A stretch of 64,000 nt of DNA from Methylocapsa acidiphila B2 (GTDB lineage: Bacteria; Pseudomonadota; Alphaproteobacteria; Rhizobiales; Beijerinckiaceae), in NCBI RefSeq assembly GCF_000427445.1, contig NZ_KE386496.1, forward strand, positions 1,663,585 to 1,727,584, read 5' to 3'. This document shows positions 27,055-36,953 of the stretch, piece after piece (the stretch's first letter is position 1; every line of letters starts with the position of its first letter). A program made the translations under genes and the position numbers. Below the pieces are notes generated by a model. The model was not told the origin of the DNA and made no database searches. It saw only the letters and a program-made list of their open reading frames with translations.

Positions 27055-28332
27055 ATGACGGACGACGCCGCGCCGCGCTTCGCGACCAAAGCGCTTCATG
27101 CCGGCGCCGAGCGGGACCATTCGCTCTGCGGAGGCGCGCCGGCTCATAGCGACATTTGGTCGATGGTTTTCGATAGCGACGCGAACGCGTCGCCCTCGTT
27201 GAGACCGAGCCGCTTATGCGGCGTGCAGATGCAAGCCGAGAGCCGCGCCGTGGCCCTCCTCGAGGAGCGAATCGCCGCGCTCGAGGAAGGCGTCGCGGCG
27301 GTGGCCTTCGCCTCGGGACGCGGGGCCTTGCTCGCCACCTTTCATCTTCTCATGAAGCCGGGCGAGGACATTATCGCCGCGCGCGCGGCTCGTGGCGGCG
27401 CGATGGATCAACTCGCTCACGGCTTCGGCGATTTCGGCATGCGGATCAAATGGGCGGATCCGATGGATCTCTCGACCTTCACGGCCGCGATCGGTCCGCG
27501 CACCAAGGCGATTTTCGTCGAATCGACGTGGGGTCCCGGCGGCGCGATCGTCGATCTGGAGGCCATCGGGTCGGTCGCGAAATCGGTCGGCATTCCCCTG
27601 ATCGTCGACAACACGGCCGCCACGCCTTATCTGGTTCGGCCCTTCGAGCATGGCGCGGATATTGTCGTCCATTCGGCCGCCGCGCTTCTGAGCGGGCGCG
27701 GCGACCAGCGCGGCGGGCTGATCATCGACGGCGGCGGCTTCAACTGGCTCCAGGACGAGCGCTACCCCATGCTGAGCGCGCCGCGGCCCGAATTCGACGG
27801 AACAATCCTCGCCAATACATTTGGGAATTTCAGCTTCGCAGTCGCGGCCCGCGCGCTCGGCCTTGGCCATTTCGGCTGTGAACTCGCGCCTCTCGACGCC
27901 TTGCTGATTCTAGCCGGGGTCGAGACCTTGGCCCTGCGCATGCAGCGCCACTGCGAGAACGCGCGCACGATCGCCGAGCATCTGGCCCGCCATCCGGCTG
28001 TGCGATGGGTGAGCTATCCGGGGCTTTCGGGCGACCGCTCGAATGCGCTCGCGCAGAAATATTGCCCGAATGGCGCCGGCGCCGCGCTGACGCTGGGCTT
28101 GACCGGAGGCTACCCCGCCGCCGCCGCGGTCGTCTCCAGGTTGAAGCTATTTTCCGCTCTTTCAAATTTCGGGGATGCGCGCTCGCGGGCTTTGCATCCG
28201 GCCTCGAGCGCTGAGCGCCGGCCGAGCTATGACGGCGAATCGGACGAGCCGCCTGACTTGGTGCGGCTTTCGATCGGGATCGAAGATACAAACGACATCA
28301 TCGCCGATCTTGACCAAGCGCTAGCGGGTTAG
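27055..28332 (+). CDS. Cys/Met metabolism PLP-enzyme homologue lacking the PLP lysine
   Basis: 425 aa, clearly of the cystathionine/O-acetylhomoserine lyase fold: FATKALHAG at the start, EERIAALEEGVAAVAFASGRGA, FVESTWGPGGAIVDLEAI, IVDNTAATPYLVRPFEHGAD, and the C-terminal FSALSNFGDARSRALHPASS. The cofactor motif, normally HSxTKYxxGHGD, reads HSAAALLSGRGD, so alanine replaces the Schiff-base lysine. The usual LYGGT segment reads ARAARGGAM, losing the PLP-stacking tyrosine. The reading frame is intact over its whole length. It is therefore probably a pseudoenzyme with a retained fold. ATG 27055 has AAGGATC upstream. Confidence 0.85.
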   Translation: MTDDAAPRFATKALHAGAERDHSLCGGAPAHSDIWSMVFDSDANASPSLRPSRLCGVQMQAESRAVALLEERIAALEEGVAAVAFASGRGALLATFHLLMKPGEDIIAARAARGGAMDQLAHGFGDFGMRIKWADPMDLSTFTAAIGPRTKAIFVESTWGPGGAIVDLEAIGSVAKSVGIPLIVDNTAATPYLVRPFEHGADIVVHSAAALLSGRGDQRGGLIIDGGGFNWLQDERYPMLSAPRPEFDGTILANTFGNFSFAVAARALGLGHFGCELAPLDALLILAGVETLALRMQRHCENARTIAEHLARHPAVRWVSYPGLSGDRSNALAQKYCPNGAGAALTLGLTGGYPAAAAVVSRLKLFSALSNFGDARSRALHPASSAERRPSYDGESDEPPDLVRLSIGIEDTNDIIADLDQALAG

Positions 28333-28746
28333 AGTCAGTCCAAAATACCTGGCCGCATTCTCAGATGCGAGAGCGGATCCTACATCGAAACGTGATTTGT
28401 CCGTCGCTCGATGTTTCGAGGCGTCGCCGCGCGCCTGAACTCTGCAGGGTTGCGGAGACAGGATCCAGTTCCGTAGAAGAAAAAAAGATCATTAGATCTT
28501 ACGCCGACCACAAGTATTGCAGGCGCCCCGACAAGCTTCGGCAAAGGGTGGAGCGCCAGGATCATTTCCTAATCGCCTCGCCCTATTGCGTCGCAACATT
28601 GCAGGCGCTCCGCATTTACGTTGCATTCCAGCCACACTCGCCAGCAATACGCCCGATCGAGGCGCATTTCGTGGGTTAGGCGGTTGTTGAGCCGCGAAAT
28701 CAAGGTAATTTGCCTCAGCTTCAACTTCCTCAAAAGGAGAGCGCTG
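28333..28746. other. Intergenic region, nothing recognised
   Basis: 414 bp between the PLP-enzyme homologue and the outer-membrane protein. Short frames on both strands have no family resemblance and poor starts. The last 60 bp are the leader of the porin-like gene, with a clear AAAAGGAGA ribosome-binding site. No tRNA, riboswitch or terminator hairpin was recognised. Confidence 0.4.
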
Positions 28747-29562
28747 ATGTTACGTCAATTCCTTATGGCCACGGTTGGCGCCGTCGCGCTCGCCGGATCG
28801 GCCGTCGCGGCCGACCTTCCCTCCCGCGTCCCGGCGCCAGCGCCGGTTTTTGTCGCCGCGCCCTACAGCTGGTCCGGCCTCTATATCGGCGGCCAGATCG
28901 GCTACGCCTGGGGCGATCTGAACAGCTCCACCATTGGCTATGCCGCTCCTACCATCACCTCGGGAGCATTCTTTCTGGATGCGCCGTCCAACTCTAATCC
29001 GCAAGGCGTGATCGGCGGCGTCCATCTCGGCTACAATCTGCAGATCGGTCAATGGCTGCTGGGCCTCGAGGGCGACGTTGACGGAACGAGCGTCAGCAAG
29101 ACGGTCAATGCGGCGACCTTCTTCACGCCGCCGATCGACGCCGCGTTCGTCACGCCAGGCTTCGGCGCGACGGTCCATACAACCTCCCCGATCCAGGGAT
29201 CGATCCGGCTGCGCGCTGGCTTCGCCTGGGATCGCGCCCTGCTCTACGCAACGGGCGGCGCCGCTTTCGCCAGCGTCAAGACGACCTATTCGGATTACTA
29301 CGGGTTCGACAGCATTTCGAGAACCCGCGCCGGTTGGACCGTCGGCGGCGGCATCGATTACGCCGTCACCGACAATTGGTCGGTGCGCGCGGAATATCGC
29401 TATGCCGACTTCGGCCATTTCGACAATTACCTGATCAATTCAGCCTATAATCCGAGCGGCTCGTGGGAGGGCGTGCACACCCATTTCACCGAAAACCGGG
29501 TGCAGGTCGGGTTCAGCTACAAGTTCGGCTCGACGCCGGCGCCGGTCGTCGCCAAATATTGA
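28747..29562 (+). CDS. Outer-membrane beta-barrel protein, Omp25/31 (OmpA-like) family
   Basis: 271 aa. A signal peptide (MLRQFLMATVGAVALAGSAVAA) is followed by the short Pro-rich lead (DLPSRVPAPAPVF) and the rhizobial porin-like opening YSWSGLYIGGQIGYAWGD. Further strands include GVHLGYNLQIGQWLLGLEGD, RLRAGFAWDRALLYATGGAAF and WSVRAEYRYADFGHF, ending HFTENRVQVGFSYKFG. The position of these repeated aromatic strands fits an eight-stranded barrel. It starts at ATG 28747 after AAGGAGAGCGCTG, with a strong terminator downstream, so it is monocistronic and probably highly expressed. Confidence 0.88.
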   Translation: MLRQFLMATVGAVALAGSAVAADLPSRVPAPAPVFVAAPYSWSGLYIGGQIGYAWGDLNSSTIGYAAPTITSGAFFLDAPSNSNPQGVIGGVHLGYNLQIGQWLLGLEGDVDGTSVSKTVNAATFFTPPIDAAFVTPGFGATVHTTSPIQGSIRLRAGFAWDRALLYATGGAAFASVKTTYSDYYGFDSISRTRAGWTVGGGIDYAVTDNWSVRAEYRYADFGHFDNYLINSAYNPSGSWEGVHTHFTENRVQVGFSYKFGSTPAPVVAKY

Positions 29563-29605
29563 GGGCGGCCTCCGCGCACCTGTTTGACAACTCCGAAGAC
29601 TGAAG

Positions 29606-29636
29606 AGCCCGGCCGCTGCGCCGGGCTTTTTCGTTT
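29606..29636 (+). terminator. Rho-independent terminator after the outer-membrane protein
   Basis: AGCCCGGC, loop CGCTGC, GCCGGGCT, then a TTTTTCGTTT tail, 43 bp after the stop. The 8-bp perfect GC stem and T-run make it a classic intrinsic terminator. Confidence 0.85.
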
Positions 29637-29825
29637 GCGTCCGCTCATCGCCGGAGGGTCGGAGGGCGCGCAGGAGCAACCACGCCACAGCGCGAGACCC
29701 TCGCGCATCGACGGCGAATCACCGATCTCGCCATGGCGCGGCCCGTCTCAATCAAAGCGTGCGCCAGGGTGTTTTCCAGAGCCTACAATTAACCCTAAAT
29801 GAGAACAAAAAGAGCTTGCGGGTGA

Positions 29826-29840
29826 GAACAAACAGAGTAC
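29826..29840 (+). promoter_or_regulatory. Candidate LexA (SOS) box upstream of recA
   Basis: GAAC-AAACAGA-GTAC matches the alphaproteobacterial direct-repeat SOS box GAAC-N7-GAAC at 7 of 8 fixed positions. It lies 64 bp before the recA start and next to a possible -10 (TTTTAAGTCTATC). A second GAAC lies at 29803-29806. That recA is LexA-controlled is general knowledge; the site itself is imperfect. Confidence 0.45.
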
Positions 29841-29904
29841 TTTTAAGTCTATCGCAGCTTTCGTTGCGCTCCGCGCCCAGCCCGTGCCAGAAGGAATGAC
29901 TACA

Positions 29905-30972
29905 GTGAGCCAAGCCAATCTCCGCCTCGTGGAAGGATCGTCCGTGGACAAGACCAAGGCGCTCGACGCCGCCCTTTCGCAAATCGAGCGCTCATTCGGC
30001 AAGGGCTCGATCATGCGGCTCGGCAAGAATCAAAAGGCCATCGAGATCGAAACCGTGCCGACCGGCTCTCTCGGGCTGGACATCGCGCTGGGGGTCGGCG
30101 GCCTGCCGCGAGGACGGGTGGTCGAGATCTATGGCCCGGAATCCTCCGGTAAAACCACGCTGACCCTGCATGTCATCGCCGAGGCCCAGAAAAAGGGCGG
30201 AGTTTGCGCCTTCATCGACGCTGAGCACGCCCTTGATCCAATTTACGCCAGGAAACTCGGCGTCCATCTCGACGATCTCTTGATCTCGCAGCCGGACACG
30301 GGCGAACAGGCCCTGGAGATTACCGACACGCTGGTGCGCTCCGGCGCCGTCGACGTGCTCGTCATCGACTCAGTCGCCGCCTTGACGCCCCGCGCCGAGA
30401 TCGAAGGCGAAATGGGCGACGCCCAGCCGGGACTTCAGGCGCGGCTCATGAGCCAGGCGCTGCGCAAGCTCACCGCCTCGATCTCGCGATCCCAAACCAT
30501 GGTCATCTTCATCAATCAAATCCGGATGAAGATCGGCGTCATGTACGGCAGCCCGGAAACGACCACGGGCGGCAACGCGCTGAAATTCTACGCCTCGGTC
30601 AGGCTCGACATTCGCCGCATCGGCTCGATCAAGGACCATGAGGAGGTCGTCGGCAACCAAACCCGAGTCAAGGTCGTGAAGAACAAGGTCGCGCCGCCCT
30701 TTAAGCAAGTCGAGTTCGACATCATGTATGGCGAAGGCGTCTCGAAAATGGGCGAGCTTGTGGATCTCGGCGTGAAAGCGGGCGTGGTCGAGAAGTCCGG
30801 CGCGTGGTTTTCCTATGACAGCCAAAGGCTGGGCCAAGGCCGGGAGAACGCCAAGAATTTCTTGAAGGCGAATCCGCAAGTGGCGGATCGGATCGAACAG
30901 GCGATCCGGGAAAACTCCGGCCTGATCGCCGATCGCATTCTCGGCCAGGCCGAGGCCGACGACGACGCGTGA
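29905..30972 (+). CDS. recA: Recombinase RecA
   Basis: 355 aa. Walker A is [19 protein letters not shown]. Further landmarks are [40 protein letters not shown], loop L1/L2 text with [29 protein letters not shown], and an acidic C-terminal tail (EADDDA). GTG 29905 gives the usual alphaproteobacterial start ([10 protein letters not shown]) and has AGAAGGA 9 bp upstream; ATG 29896 and GTG 29884 are in frame but too close to, or before, that site. It is followed about 240 bp later by alaS, a common alphaproteobacterial neighbour. Confidence 0.97.
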   Translation: MSQANLRLVEGSSVDKTKALDAALSQIERSFGKGSIMRLGKNQKAIEIETVPTGSLGLDIALGVGGLPRGRVVEIYGPESSGKTTLTLHVIAEAQKKGGVCAFIDAEHALDPIYARKLGVHLDDLLISQPDTGEQALEITDTLVRSGAVDVLVIDSVAALTPRAEIEGEMGDAQPGLQARLMSQALRKLTASISRSQTMVIFINQIRMKIGVMYGSPETTTGGNALKFYASVRLDIRRIGSIKDHEEVVGNQTRVKVVKNKVAPPFKQVEFDIMYGEGVSKMGELVDLGVKAGVVEKSGAWFSYDSQRLGQGRENAKNFLKANPQVADRIEQAIRENSGLIADRILGQAEADDDA

Positions 30973-31210
30973 AGCTTCGGAAAGCGGCTCGATCGTTTCG
31001 GCGCTGGCTCGGCGGTCCTTGAGCGTTTCGCCAATGCTCTGATGAAAGCGCTTTCCGGCGCCTCGCAAGAGGCCTATTTTCCGGCGCTTCGGAAATGCTC
31101 TAAAGTAACGAAAGCTTTCCGGTCGGAGCCCCCTGATCCCGGTCCGGCCGGCGCAATCGCGCCGGCTTGGAACTGGGTCGAGCCAAGAAGAGCAGGCAGG
31201 TCTAAAAGAA

Positions 31211-33895
31211 ATGAATGGCGTCAACGAGATCAGATCGGCCTTTCTCGACTTTTTCAAAAAGAACGGGCACGAGATTGCGCCGTCTTCCCCACTCGTGCCG
31301 CGCAACGACCCGACGCTCATGTTCACCAACGCGGGGATGGTGCAATTCAAAAATCTATTCACCGGCGTCGAGAAGCGCCCATATACGCGGGCCGCGAGCG
31401 CGCAAAAATGCGTGCGCGCCGGCGGCAAGCACAATGACCTCGACAATGTCGGCTATACCGCGCGCCATCACACATTCTTCGAGATGCTCGGCAATTTCTC
31501 ATTCGGCGATTATTTCAAGGCGCAGGCGATCGAATTCGCCTGGACCTTGATCACGCGGGTATTCGACCTGCCGAAGGACCGGCTTCTCGTCACCGTCTAT
31601 CATGACGACGACGAGGCCTATGATTTATGGCGAAAGATCGCCGGCTTTCCGGACTCTAAGATCATTCGCATCGCGAGCTCGGACAATTTCTGGTCGATGG
31701 GCGACTCCGGCCCCTGCGGTCCATGCTCCGAGATTTTCTACGATCAAGGCGATAAGCTTTTCGGCGGCCCACCCGGCAGCATCGATGAGGACGGCGACCG
31801 CTATCTCGAATTCTGGAATCTCGTCTTCATGCAATTCGAGCAGGTCGCGCCCGACGAGCGGCTGCCTCTGCCGCGGCCGTCAATCGACACCGGCATGGGG
31901 CTCGAGCGCATAGCGGCCCTCCTGCAAGGCGTCTCGTCGAATTACGACATCGATTTGATGCGGAGCTTGATCCTCGCCGTCGCCGCCGCAACGGGCGTCG
32001 ACCCCGATGGACCGCATATGGCGAGCCACCGCGTCATCGCCGACCATTTGCGCGCCTCGGCTTTTCTGGTGGCGGACGGCGTCCTGCCCTCGAACGAAGG
32101 CCGCGGCTATGTGCTGCGCCGAATCATGCGCCGCGCCATGCGTCACGCCCAATTGCTCGGCGCCCAGGAGCCGCTGATGTGGCGGCTCGTTCCGGCCCTT
32201 TCGCGCGAGATGGGGCAAGCCTATCCTGAGCTTTTGCGCGCCAAGGCGCTCATCGTCGAAACGCTTCGTCTCGAAGAGACGCGCTTTCGCATCACCCTCA
32301 AGAAAGGGCTCGAAATCCTCGACGAGGCGCGGGCGTCGCTCAAGCCCGGGGACGAGCTCGACGGCAAGATCGCCTTCAAGCTCTACGACACTTATGGCTT
32401 TCCGCTCGATCTCACGCAGGACGCGCTGAGAGCGACGTCGAACACGGTCAACACCGAAGTCTATAGCCAGGAGATGGAGCGCCAGCGCGCCGAGGCGCGC
32501 AAGGCCTGGGCCGGATCAGGCGAAGCGGCGACCGAAGCCATCTGGTTCGCCCTCAAGGAGAAGATCGGCGCGACCGATTTCCTTGGTTACGATACAGAGC
32601 GCGCGGAAGGGATCGTCGCCGCCCTTCTCAAGGACGGCAAGGAGGTCTCGAGCCTGCGCGCCGGCGAAGCCGGCTCGGTCATTCTCAACCAAACGCCGTT
32701 TTACGGCGAATCCGGCGGCCAGGTCGGAGATACCGGCATTGCGCTCGCGAGCGGCGCGCGCTTTCGCATCGCAAACACGCAAAAAAAGGCGGGCGACCTC
32801 TTTGTTCACGAGGGCGTCGTAGAAGAAGGCGTTCTCGAACGGGGTTTAGCCGTCGAACTCTTCGTCGATCATGAGCGCCGTGCGGCCGTGCGGGCGAATC
32901 ATTCCGCGACTCATATCCTTCACGAAGCGCTGCGGCTCGTCCTCGGGGACCATGTAGCGCAAAAAGGATCTCTGGTGGCTCCGGATCGCCTGCGGTTCGA
33001 CTTCGCGCATCCGAAGCCGATCAGCGCGGAAGAACTTGCGCGCATCGAGGACATCGCCAATCGCGCCATATTGGACAATGCGCCGGTGCTCACCCGCCTC
33101 ATGGGGGTCGAGGAGGCGATCGGCGCCGGCGCCCGCGCGCTGTTCGGCGAGAAATACGGCGACGAAGTCCGAGTGGTCTCGATGGGCTACGCCCATTTGG
33201 ACGAAGCGGGCCTCGACGCTTCTGAACGCGCCTTTTCGACGGAGCTTTGCGGCGGCACCCATGTCACTCGCACCGGCGACATCGGCCTCGTCACAATTTT
33301 GTCCGAAGGGGCGGTCGCCGCCGGCGTACGCCGCATCGAAGCGAAGACCGCCGCCGAGGCGCGCCGCCATCTCAATACGCAGGCCCGACGTCTGCACGAG
33401 ATCTCGGCGCTGTTGAAAACGCCGGAAGACGAGTCCGTCGTGCGCTTGGCGAGCCTTATCGACGATCGCCGCAAGCTCGACCGCGAACTGGCCGAGGCCC
33501 GCAAAAAGCTGGCGATGGGCGGCGGCGAAGGAACTGCGCCGCCCATCGAAGACATCGACGGGATCAAATTCTTCAGACGCGCCGTTTCCGGGGTCGAGAT
33601 GAAGGATTTGAAATCGCTCGCCGACGAAGCCAAGCAGACCGTCGGCTCGGGGATTGTCGCAATCGCTGGAGTGGGACCCGACGGCAAGGCTGGCGTCGTC
33701 GTCGGGGTCACCGCCGATTTGACCGCTCGCTTCGACGCCGTCCAATTGGCGCGCGCGGCCGCCGCGAAGCTCGGCGGCAAGGGCGGCGGCGGAAGAAGAG
33801 ACATGGCCCAAGCCGGCGGCCCCGAGGGCGGCTCGGTCGACTCCGCCTTGGCGGCGATCGGCGCCGCGCTGCGGGAAATCACGCGCGCAGCATAG
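31211..33895 (+). CDS. alaS: Alanyl-tRNA synthetase
   Basis: 894 aa. A class II catalytic core ([20 protein letters not shown], then [18 protein letters not shown]) and a tRNA-recognition domain are followed by the editing domain with its zinc-type motif ([26 protein letters not shown]). The C-terminal C-Ala region includes a Gly-rich segment ([17 protein letters not shown]). Length fits the family (about 875-900). The 238-bp recA-alaS gap contains an AAAGCGCTTT palindrome and repeated TGCTCT but no T-tailed terminator that I could see. Confidence 0.97.
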   Translation: MNGVNEIRSAFLDFFKKNGHEIAPSSPLVPRNDPTLMFTNAGMVQFKNLFTGVEKRPYTRAASAQKCVRAGGKHNDLDNVGYTARHHTFFEMLGNFSFGDYFKAQAIEFAWTLITRVFDLPKDRLLVTVYHDDDEAYDLWRKIAGFPDSKIIRIASSDNFWSMGDSGPCGPCSEIFYDQGDKLFGGPPGSIDEDGDRYLEFWNLVFMQFEQVAPDERLPLPRPSIDTGMGLERIAALLQGVSSNYDIDLMRSLILAVAAATGVDPDGPHMASHRVIADHLRASAFLVADGVLPSNEGRGYVLRRIMRRAMRHAQLLGAQEPLMWRLVPALSREMGQAYPELLRAKALIVETLRLEETRFRITLKKGLEILDEARASLKPGDELDGKIAFKLYDTYGFPLDLTQDALRATSNTVNTEVYSQEMERQRAEARKAWAGSGEAATEAIWFALKEKIGATDFLGYDTERAEGIVAALLKDGKEVSSLRAGEAGSVILNQTPFYGESGGQVGDTGIALASGARFRIANTQKKAGDLFVHEGVVEEGVLERGLAVELFVDHERRAAVRANHSATHILHEALRLVLGDHVAQKGSLVAPDRLRFDFAHPKPISAEELARIEDIANRAILDNAPVLTRLMGVEEAIGAGARALFGEKYGDEVRVVSMGYAHLDEAGLDASERAFSTELCGGTHVTRTGDIGLVTILSEGAVAAGVRRIEAKTAAEARRHLNTQARRLHEISALLKTPEDESVVRLASLIDDRRKLDRELAEARKKLAMGGGEGTAPPIEDIDGIKFFRRAVSGVEMKDLKSLADEAKQTVGSGIVAIAGVGPDGKAGVVVGVTADLTARFDAVQLARAAAAKLGGKGGGGRRDMAQAGGPEGGSVDSALAAIGAALREITRAA

Positions 33896-34032
33896 AAGAC
33901 GATCGGCGCGCGGAAGGAAGAGGCTCTGACCGGAACTAGTTTAGCTTGGCCATGCAACTCAAACGCGCCAGGACCGTTTTAAATATATCCCCGCCCAAGC
34001 GCCTGGGGATTTCTATTGCTGAGGAGAGTGAC

Positions 34033-34464
34033 ATGGCCCAACAGGACCCGCAGGCGAACCCCGCTGCGAGCGGCATCGACGCCGCTGTCGGCGGCATGGC
34101 GGATGCGTCCAAGAGACTGCAGGCTTTCGCGGGCGAAATCGCGCAAATGTCGAAAGAAACCTTCGACCATGCTTCGGCGACGGTCGAAAAGCTGCGCGGC
34201 GCCCATAATCTCGAGGACATCCTCGCGATCCAGACGAGCTTCGTCAAAGAAGCATTTGAGCACGCCGCGCAACATACGCGCAAATTCAGCGAGCTGTTCT
34301 CGGCTTTTCCGCTCGAGCTTACGAAAACCTACCAAGACGCCTGGGCCAAATCCGTCGACGCCGCGATGAAATCCACCGAAGCGGCGCGAAAGGCTGTAGC
34401 ATCAAATGTGGAGCGCTTCTCTGAAGCCATTCACAAGGAAGCTGGACCCGGCCGCGACTCTTGA
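34033..34464 (+). CDS. Phasin family protein
   Basis: 143 aa. The phasin_2-type helical domain (KRLQAFAGEIAQMSKETFDHASATVEKLRGAHNLEDIL, AIQTSFVKEAFEHAAQHTRKFSELFSAFPLE) is amphipathic throughout and lacks membrane segments. Phasins coat PHB granules, consistent with phaC in the same window. ATG 34033 is preceded by GAGGAGAGTGAC. It ends at an intrinsic terminator, so it is likely a single-gene transcript with high expression. Confidence 0.88.
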   Translation: MAQQDPQANPAASGIDAAVGGMADASKRLQAFAGEIAQMSKETFDHASATVEKLRGAHNLEDILAIQTSFVKEAFEHAAQHTRKFSELFSAFPLELTKTYQDAWAKSVDAAMKSTEAARKAVASNVERFSEAIHKEAGPGRDS

Positions 34465-34498
34465 GGTCTCCCTCCAAAGCCCAAACGAGAGATGACGC

Positions 34499-34528
34499 AG
34501 AAGCGCGGTTTCGCCGCGCTTCTCTTGT
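34499..34528 (+). terminator. Rho-independent terminator after the phasin gene
   Basis: AGAAGCGCGG, loop TTTCG, CCGCGCTTCT, then CTTGTT. A 10-bp perfect stem 34 bp after the phasin stop. Confidence 0.75.
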
Positions 34529-34860
34529 TAGGGCGGCACGAACTTGATCGCCCGCGCTTCGGTCGTTGTCCGCGGGCGGACTGACTGCTGCGCTGCGACA
34601 AAATTTCTCAATCGCGTCTTGGTCCTCGCGCATATCGAATCATGCGATAGAGCGCAATTTTTCCGCTGGCGGGGCGGCCACAAATGAGCGATCTCCGTCC
34701 GCGCGAAACCGCCGCCTGCGGATTCAATCCGCGAGTATTCATTTTTGCGCGCATTTGCCGGTTGTCGGCTCTTTCCTATTGCCCAGAAACATGAAAAAGC
34801 TTCGGTCTCTCGCCTCGATGAGGCGCACGTTTTCTGCAAAATGAAGCTCTGGCTCGAGTC
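34529..34860. other. Intergenic region, nothing recognised
   Basis: About 330 bp between the phasin terminator and the SixA-like gene. Frames on both strands lack any family resemblance, and no RNA or regulatory motif was identified. The SixA-like gene must take its promoter from here. Confidence 0.35.
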
Positions 34861-35376
34861 ATGCTGCGGCTCCTTCTCCTTCGTCACGCCGAGGCCGTCG
34901 TCCATGCGGCAGCTGGGGACATGGAAAGGCGTCTTACAACCGCAGGACGCACCGGAGCCGCGCGGATCGGGGCTTATATCCGCAAATCCGGTCTCGCCCC
35001 AGATCTGGTTTTTGTCTCGCCCGCGCGACGGACGCTTGAGACTCTTGAGATCGTCGAAAGCGAAATGGGGCAAAAGCTTTCGAGCGCCATCGAGCCGTCG
35101 CTCTTTAGCGCCAGCCTGAGCGCTGTCCAAGGCATGCTTATGAGAACGCCCGCCGCCATCAGGACCTTGCTAATTGTCGGGCATAATCCAAGCCTAGCCG
35201 AACTGGCCAACGTGCTTGCCTCCGAGGGAGAAAGCGCAAGCTTGACGACGATGCGCAGCCAATTCCCGGCGCCCTGTCTCGCGGTCATCGATTTCCGCGT
35301 AGACGACTGGAGCGAGGCCTATGCTGGCCGGGGCGCGCTCGATCGTTTCGTCACGCTCCCAACCCTATCTGGTTGA
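34861..35376 (+). CDS. Histidine phosphatase family protein (SixA-like)
   Basis: 171 aa. The phosphohistidine motif LRLLLLRHAEAV (R8, H9) opens the protein; DLVFVSPARRTLETLEI supplies the second arginine and TLLIVGHNPSLAEL the second catalytic histidine. The short length and absence of extra domains fit SixA, which removes phosphate from histidine of phosphotransfer proteins. The target here is unknown. It is a soluble protein. Confidence 0.85.
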   Translation: MLRLLLLRHAEAVVHAAAGDMERRLTTAGRTGAARIGAYIRKSGLAPDLVFVSPARRTLETLEIVESEMGQKLSSAIEPSLFSASLSAVQGMLMRTPAAIRTLLIVGHNPSLAELANVLASEGESASLTTMRSQFPAPCLAVIDFRVDDWSEAYAGRGALDRFVTLPTLSG

Positions 35377-35577
35377 TCGCCGTCCAGCCGAACCTCATTG
35401 GAATCGGCTGATTTTCGGCGAAAGGGTCGCTCTGGAAATTTGTTGCAACAGCGTAGGACCAGGACGCTGCGCATGCGTTTAGCATTAGTTCTGCCGAACA
35501 CCGGAACTAGGATCGAAACTCCGGGCCAGGGGCGTTCGGCGCGATGGGCGTGGACCCATCAACCTCGGGGCCATCGC

Positions 35578-36639
35578 ATGTTTCCTGAAGCTTTCGCGTT
35601 TTTGGCCCTGATCGCCGGCGGCGCCATCGAGACGACTCCCGTGGAAGCAAAGCTCAACGCGCTTCCAGAGGCGGTGGCTCTGATCGCCAACGCGCCTTTT
35701 TTCGCTGACGTACTCTCCGGGGCAAAATTCCGGCCGGCTGACCGCGCGGTTACGAATTGGCGCTTCGAAGCGACGACAAATCTTGATCTTTCTCCGGCCT
35801 CAGCTACGAAATTGATCGCCGATCGGACGCCAGCTTCGATCGCCCGTTGCGTCAAGCTTAACAATTATTGGTGCGTCAAGCGGGCGGGATGGGCGGGCGA
35901 GATCGCGGCGGATTCCGAAGGGCATGTCGCCTTCGCCTCGGCGATCGAGGGCGCGACGGTGGCTGCGGTGCTGTTGCGCCGCTACTATCTCGATTATCAT
36001 CGACATTCAGCATTGGCGATCCTGTCGCGCTGGGCGCCGGCCCAATGCGGGACCGCCACGAGCGCTTTGCACAAGAGCGCACCTCGCGCGCGGCCGGCCC
36101 AGATCAGCGCGGGGACCCTCGCGATCCGCGGACTCGGCAATACGCTCCGCGCACGCTGGCTCGCCGCGCATCGGCCCGGCCAAGCGGGCGCCGGCAAAGC
36201 CGTCGCGCTCCGTCGATCCGTCGTCGCCGATCGACCGGTTCCCCTCATGCGCGCACCGCAAATAGCCGTCGGCATGGGAGAAGCGAATGTCGAGCGCGCT
36301 CCAGTGCGTCTGGCGGCGCTCGACCTCGTGTCGAGCGCCGCGCTACAGCCCGAAGCGCCGCCGGGGCCGGTCAGCGGCGCTTCTTGTCCCGGCGAGACGC
36401 TTAGGATTCGCAATTACGCTCTGCGCGCGATCCAGGGCATAGGCTCCAACCCCGACGAAGACTTGAAGCTCTTTTCGCCTGACGGAACGCCAGGAGAAAA
36501 TTTGGCTGGCCTGATGCGCAACATGGCCCGGGTCGAGATCGGCCCCCTGGCTGCGCGCGACGACTTGATCGCCGCGGCGATCGAGATCGCGGCGCAAAGG
36601 GGTCGGGTCGCGGGAAAGGTCGCCGGAGACGCGCATTGA
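35578..36639 (+). CDS. Hypothetical protein with probable N-terminal export signal
   Basis: 353 aa from ATG 35578; the frame is open back to 35398, and ATG 35473 is another possible start. The N-terminus MFPEAFAFLALIAGGAIETTPVEA looks like a short signal or membrane segment. A compact central region (CVKLNNYWCVKRAGWAGEIAADSEGHVAFA, then LLRRYYLDYHRHSALAILSRWAPAQCG) with four cysteines is the most conserved-looking part and resembles uncharacterised rhizobial proteins. The middle 36060-36360 is Ala/Pro/Arg-rich. No function can be assigned. Confidence 0.6.
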   Translation: MFPEAFAFLALIAGGAIETTPVEAKLNALPEAVALIANAPFFADVLSGAKFRPADRAVTNWRFEATTNLDLSPASATKLIADRTPASIARCVKLNNYWCVKRAGWAGEIAADSEGHVAFASAIEGATVAAVLLRRYYLDYHRHSALAILSRWAPAQCGTATSALHKSAPRARPAQISAGTLAIRGLGNTLRARWLAAHRPGQAGAGKAVALRRSVVADRPVPLMRAPQIAVGMGEANVERAPVRLAALDLVSSAALQPEAPPGPVSGASCPGETLRIRNYALRAIQGIGSNPDEDLKLFSPDGTPGENLAGLMRNMARVEIGPLAARDDLIAAAIEIAAQRGRVAGKVAGDAH

Positions 36640-36816
36640 ACGCAAATGCGTTTGCGCCTAAATGAGATGCAGTCGGACAGCCGAGGCAATCCGATTCGGT
36701 CCTCGATTCCAGATCAAATTCCGAAAATCCTCGTGATTTCAGGGTCCGCCGCTTCTAAAAAGAAGCCGCAGATCGTGTTTCTGTTAACCATTTTCGGCCA
36801 AGTGTCGGTAACGCTG

Positions 36817-36917
36817 GAGCGGGACGCGAAAAAATGGAGCCCGTTTTTCCGCCCGCTTCCCGCTCGCCGGTGGGAATGGATCGTGGCGATTTTGGATCGA
36901 AACGATTGAAAATCGCC
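36817..36917. repeat. Intergenic palindromic repeat, copy 2
   Basis: The 36817-36865 block (GAGCGGGA ... CCGTTTTTCCGCCCGC ... CCCGCTC) has the layout of the 4103-4150 repeat. It is followed by a second hairpin, GGCGATTTT (36885-36893) pairing with AAAATCGCC (36909-36917). The rest of 36640-36953 shows no gene. Confidence 0.5.
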
Positions 36918-36953
36918 GTGGTTTAGCTTGAAAGATCGGCCGGAATTGCTGCT

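Noticed and set aside
28365-28679. 104-codon plus frame in the porin leader region
   Set aside because: No ribosome-binding site, no family resemblance.
32846-33811. 321-codon open frame on the minus strand
   Set aside because: Antisense to alaS, with no conserved motif.
34528-35130. 200-codon open frame on the minus strand
   Set aside because: Overlaps the phasin terminator and the SixA-like gene in antisense; its text does not look protein-like.
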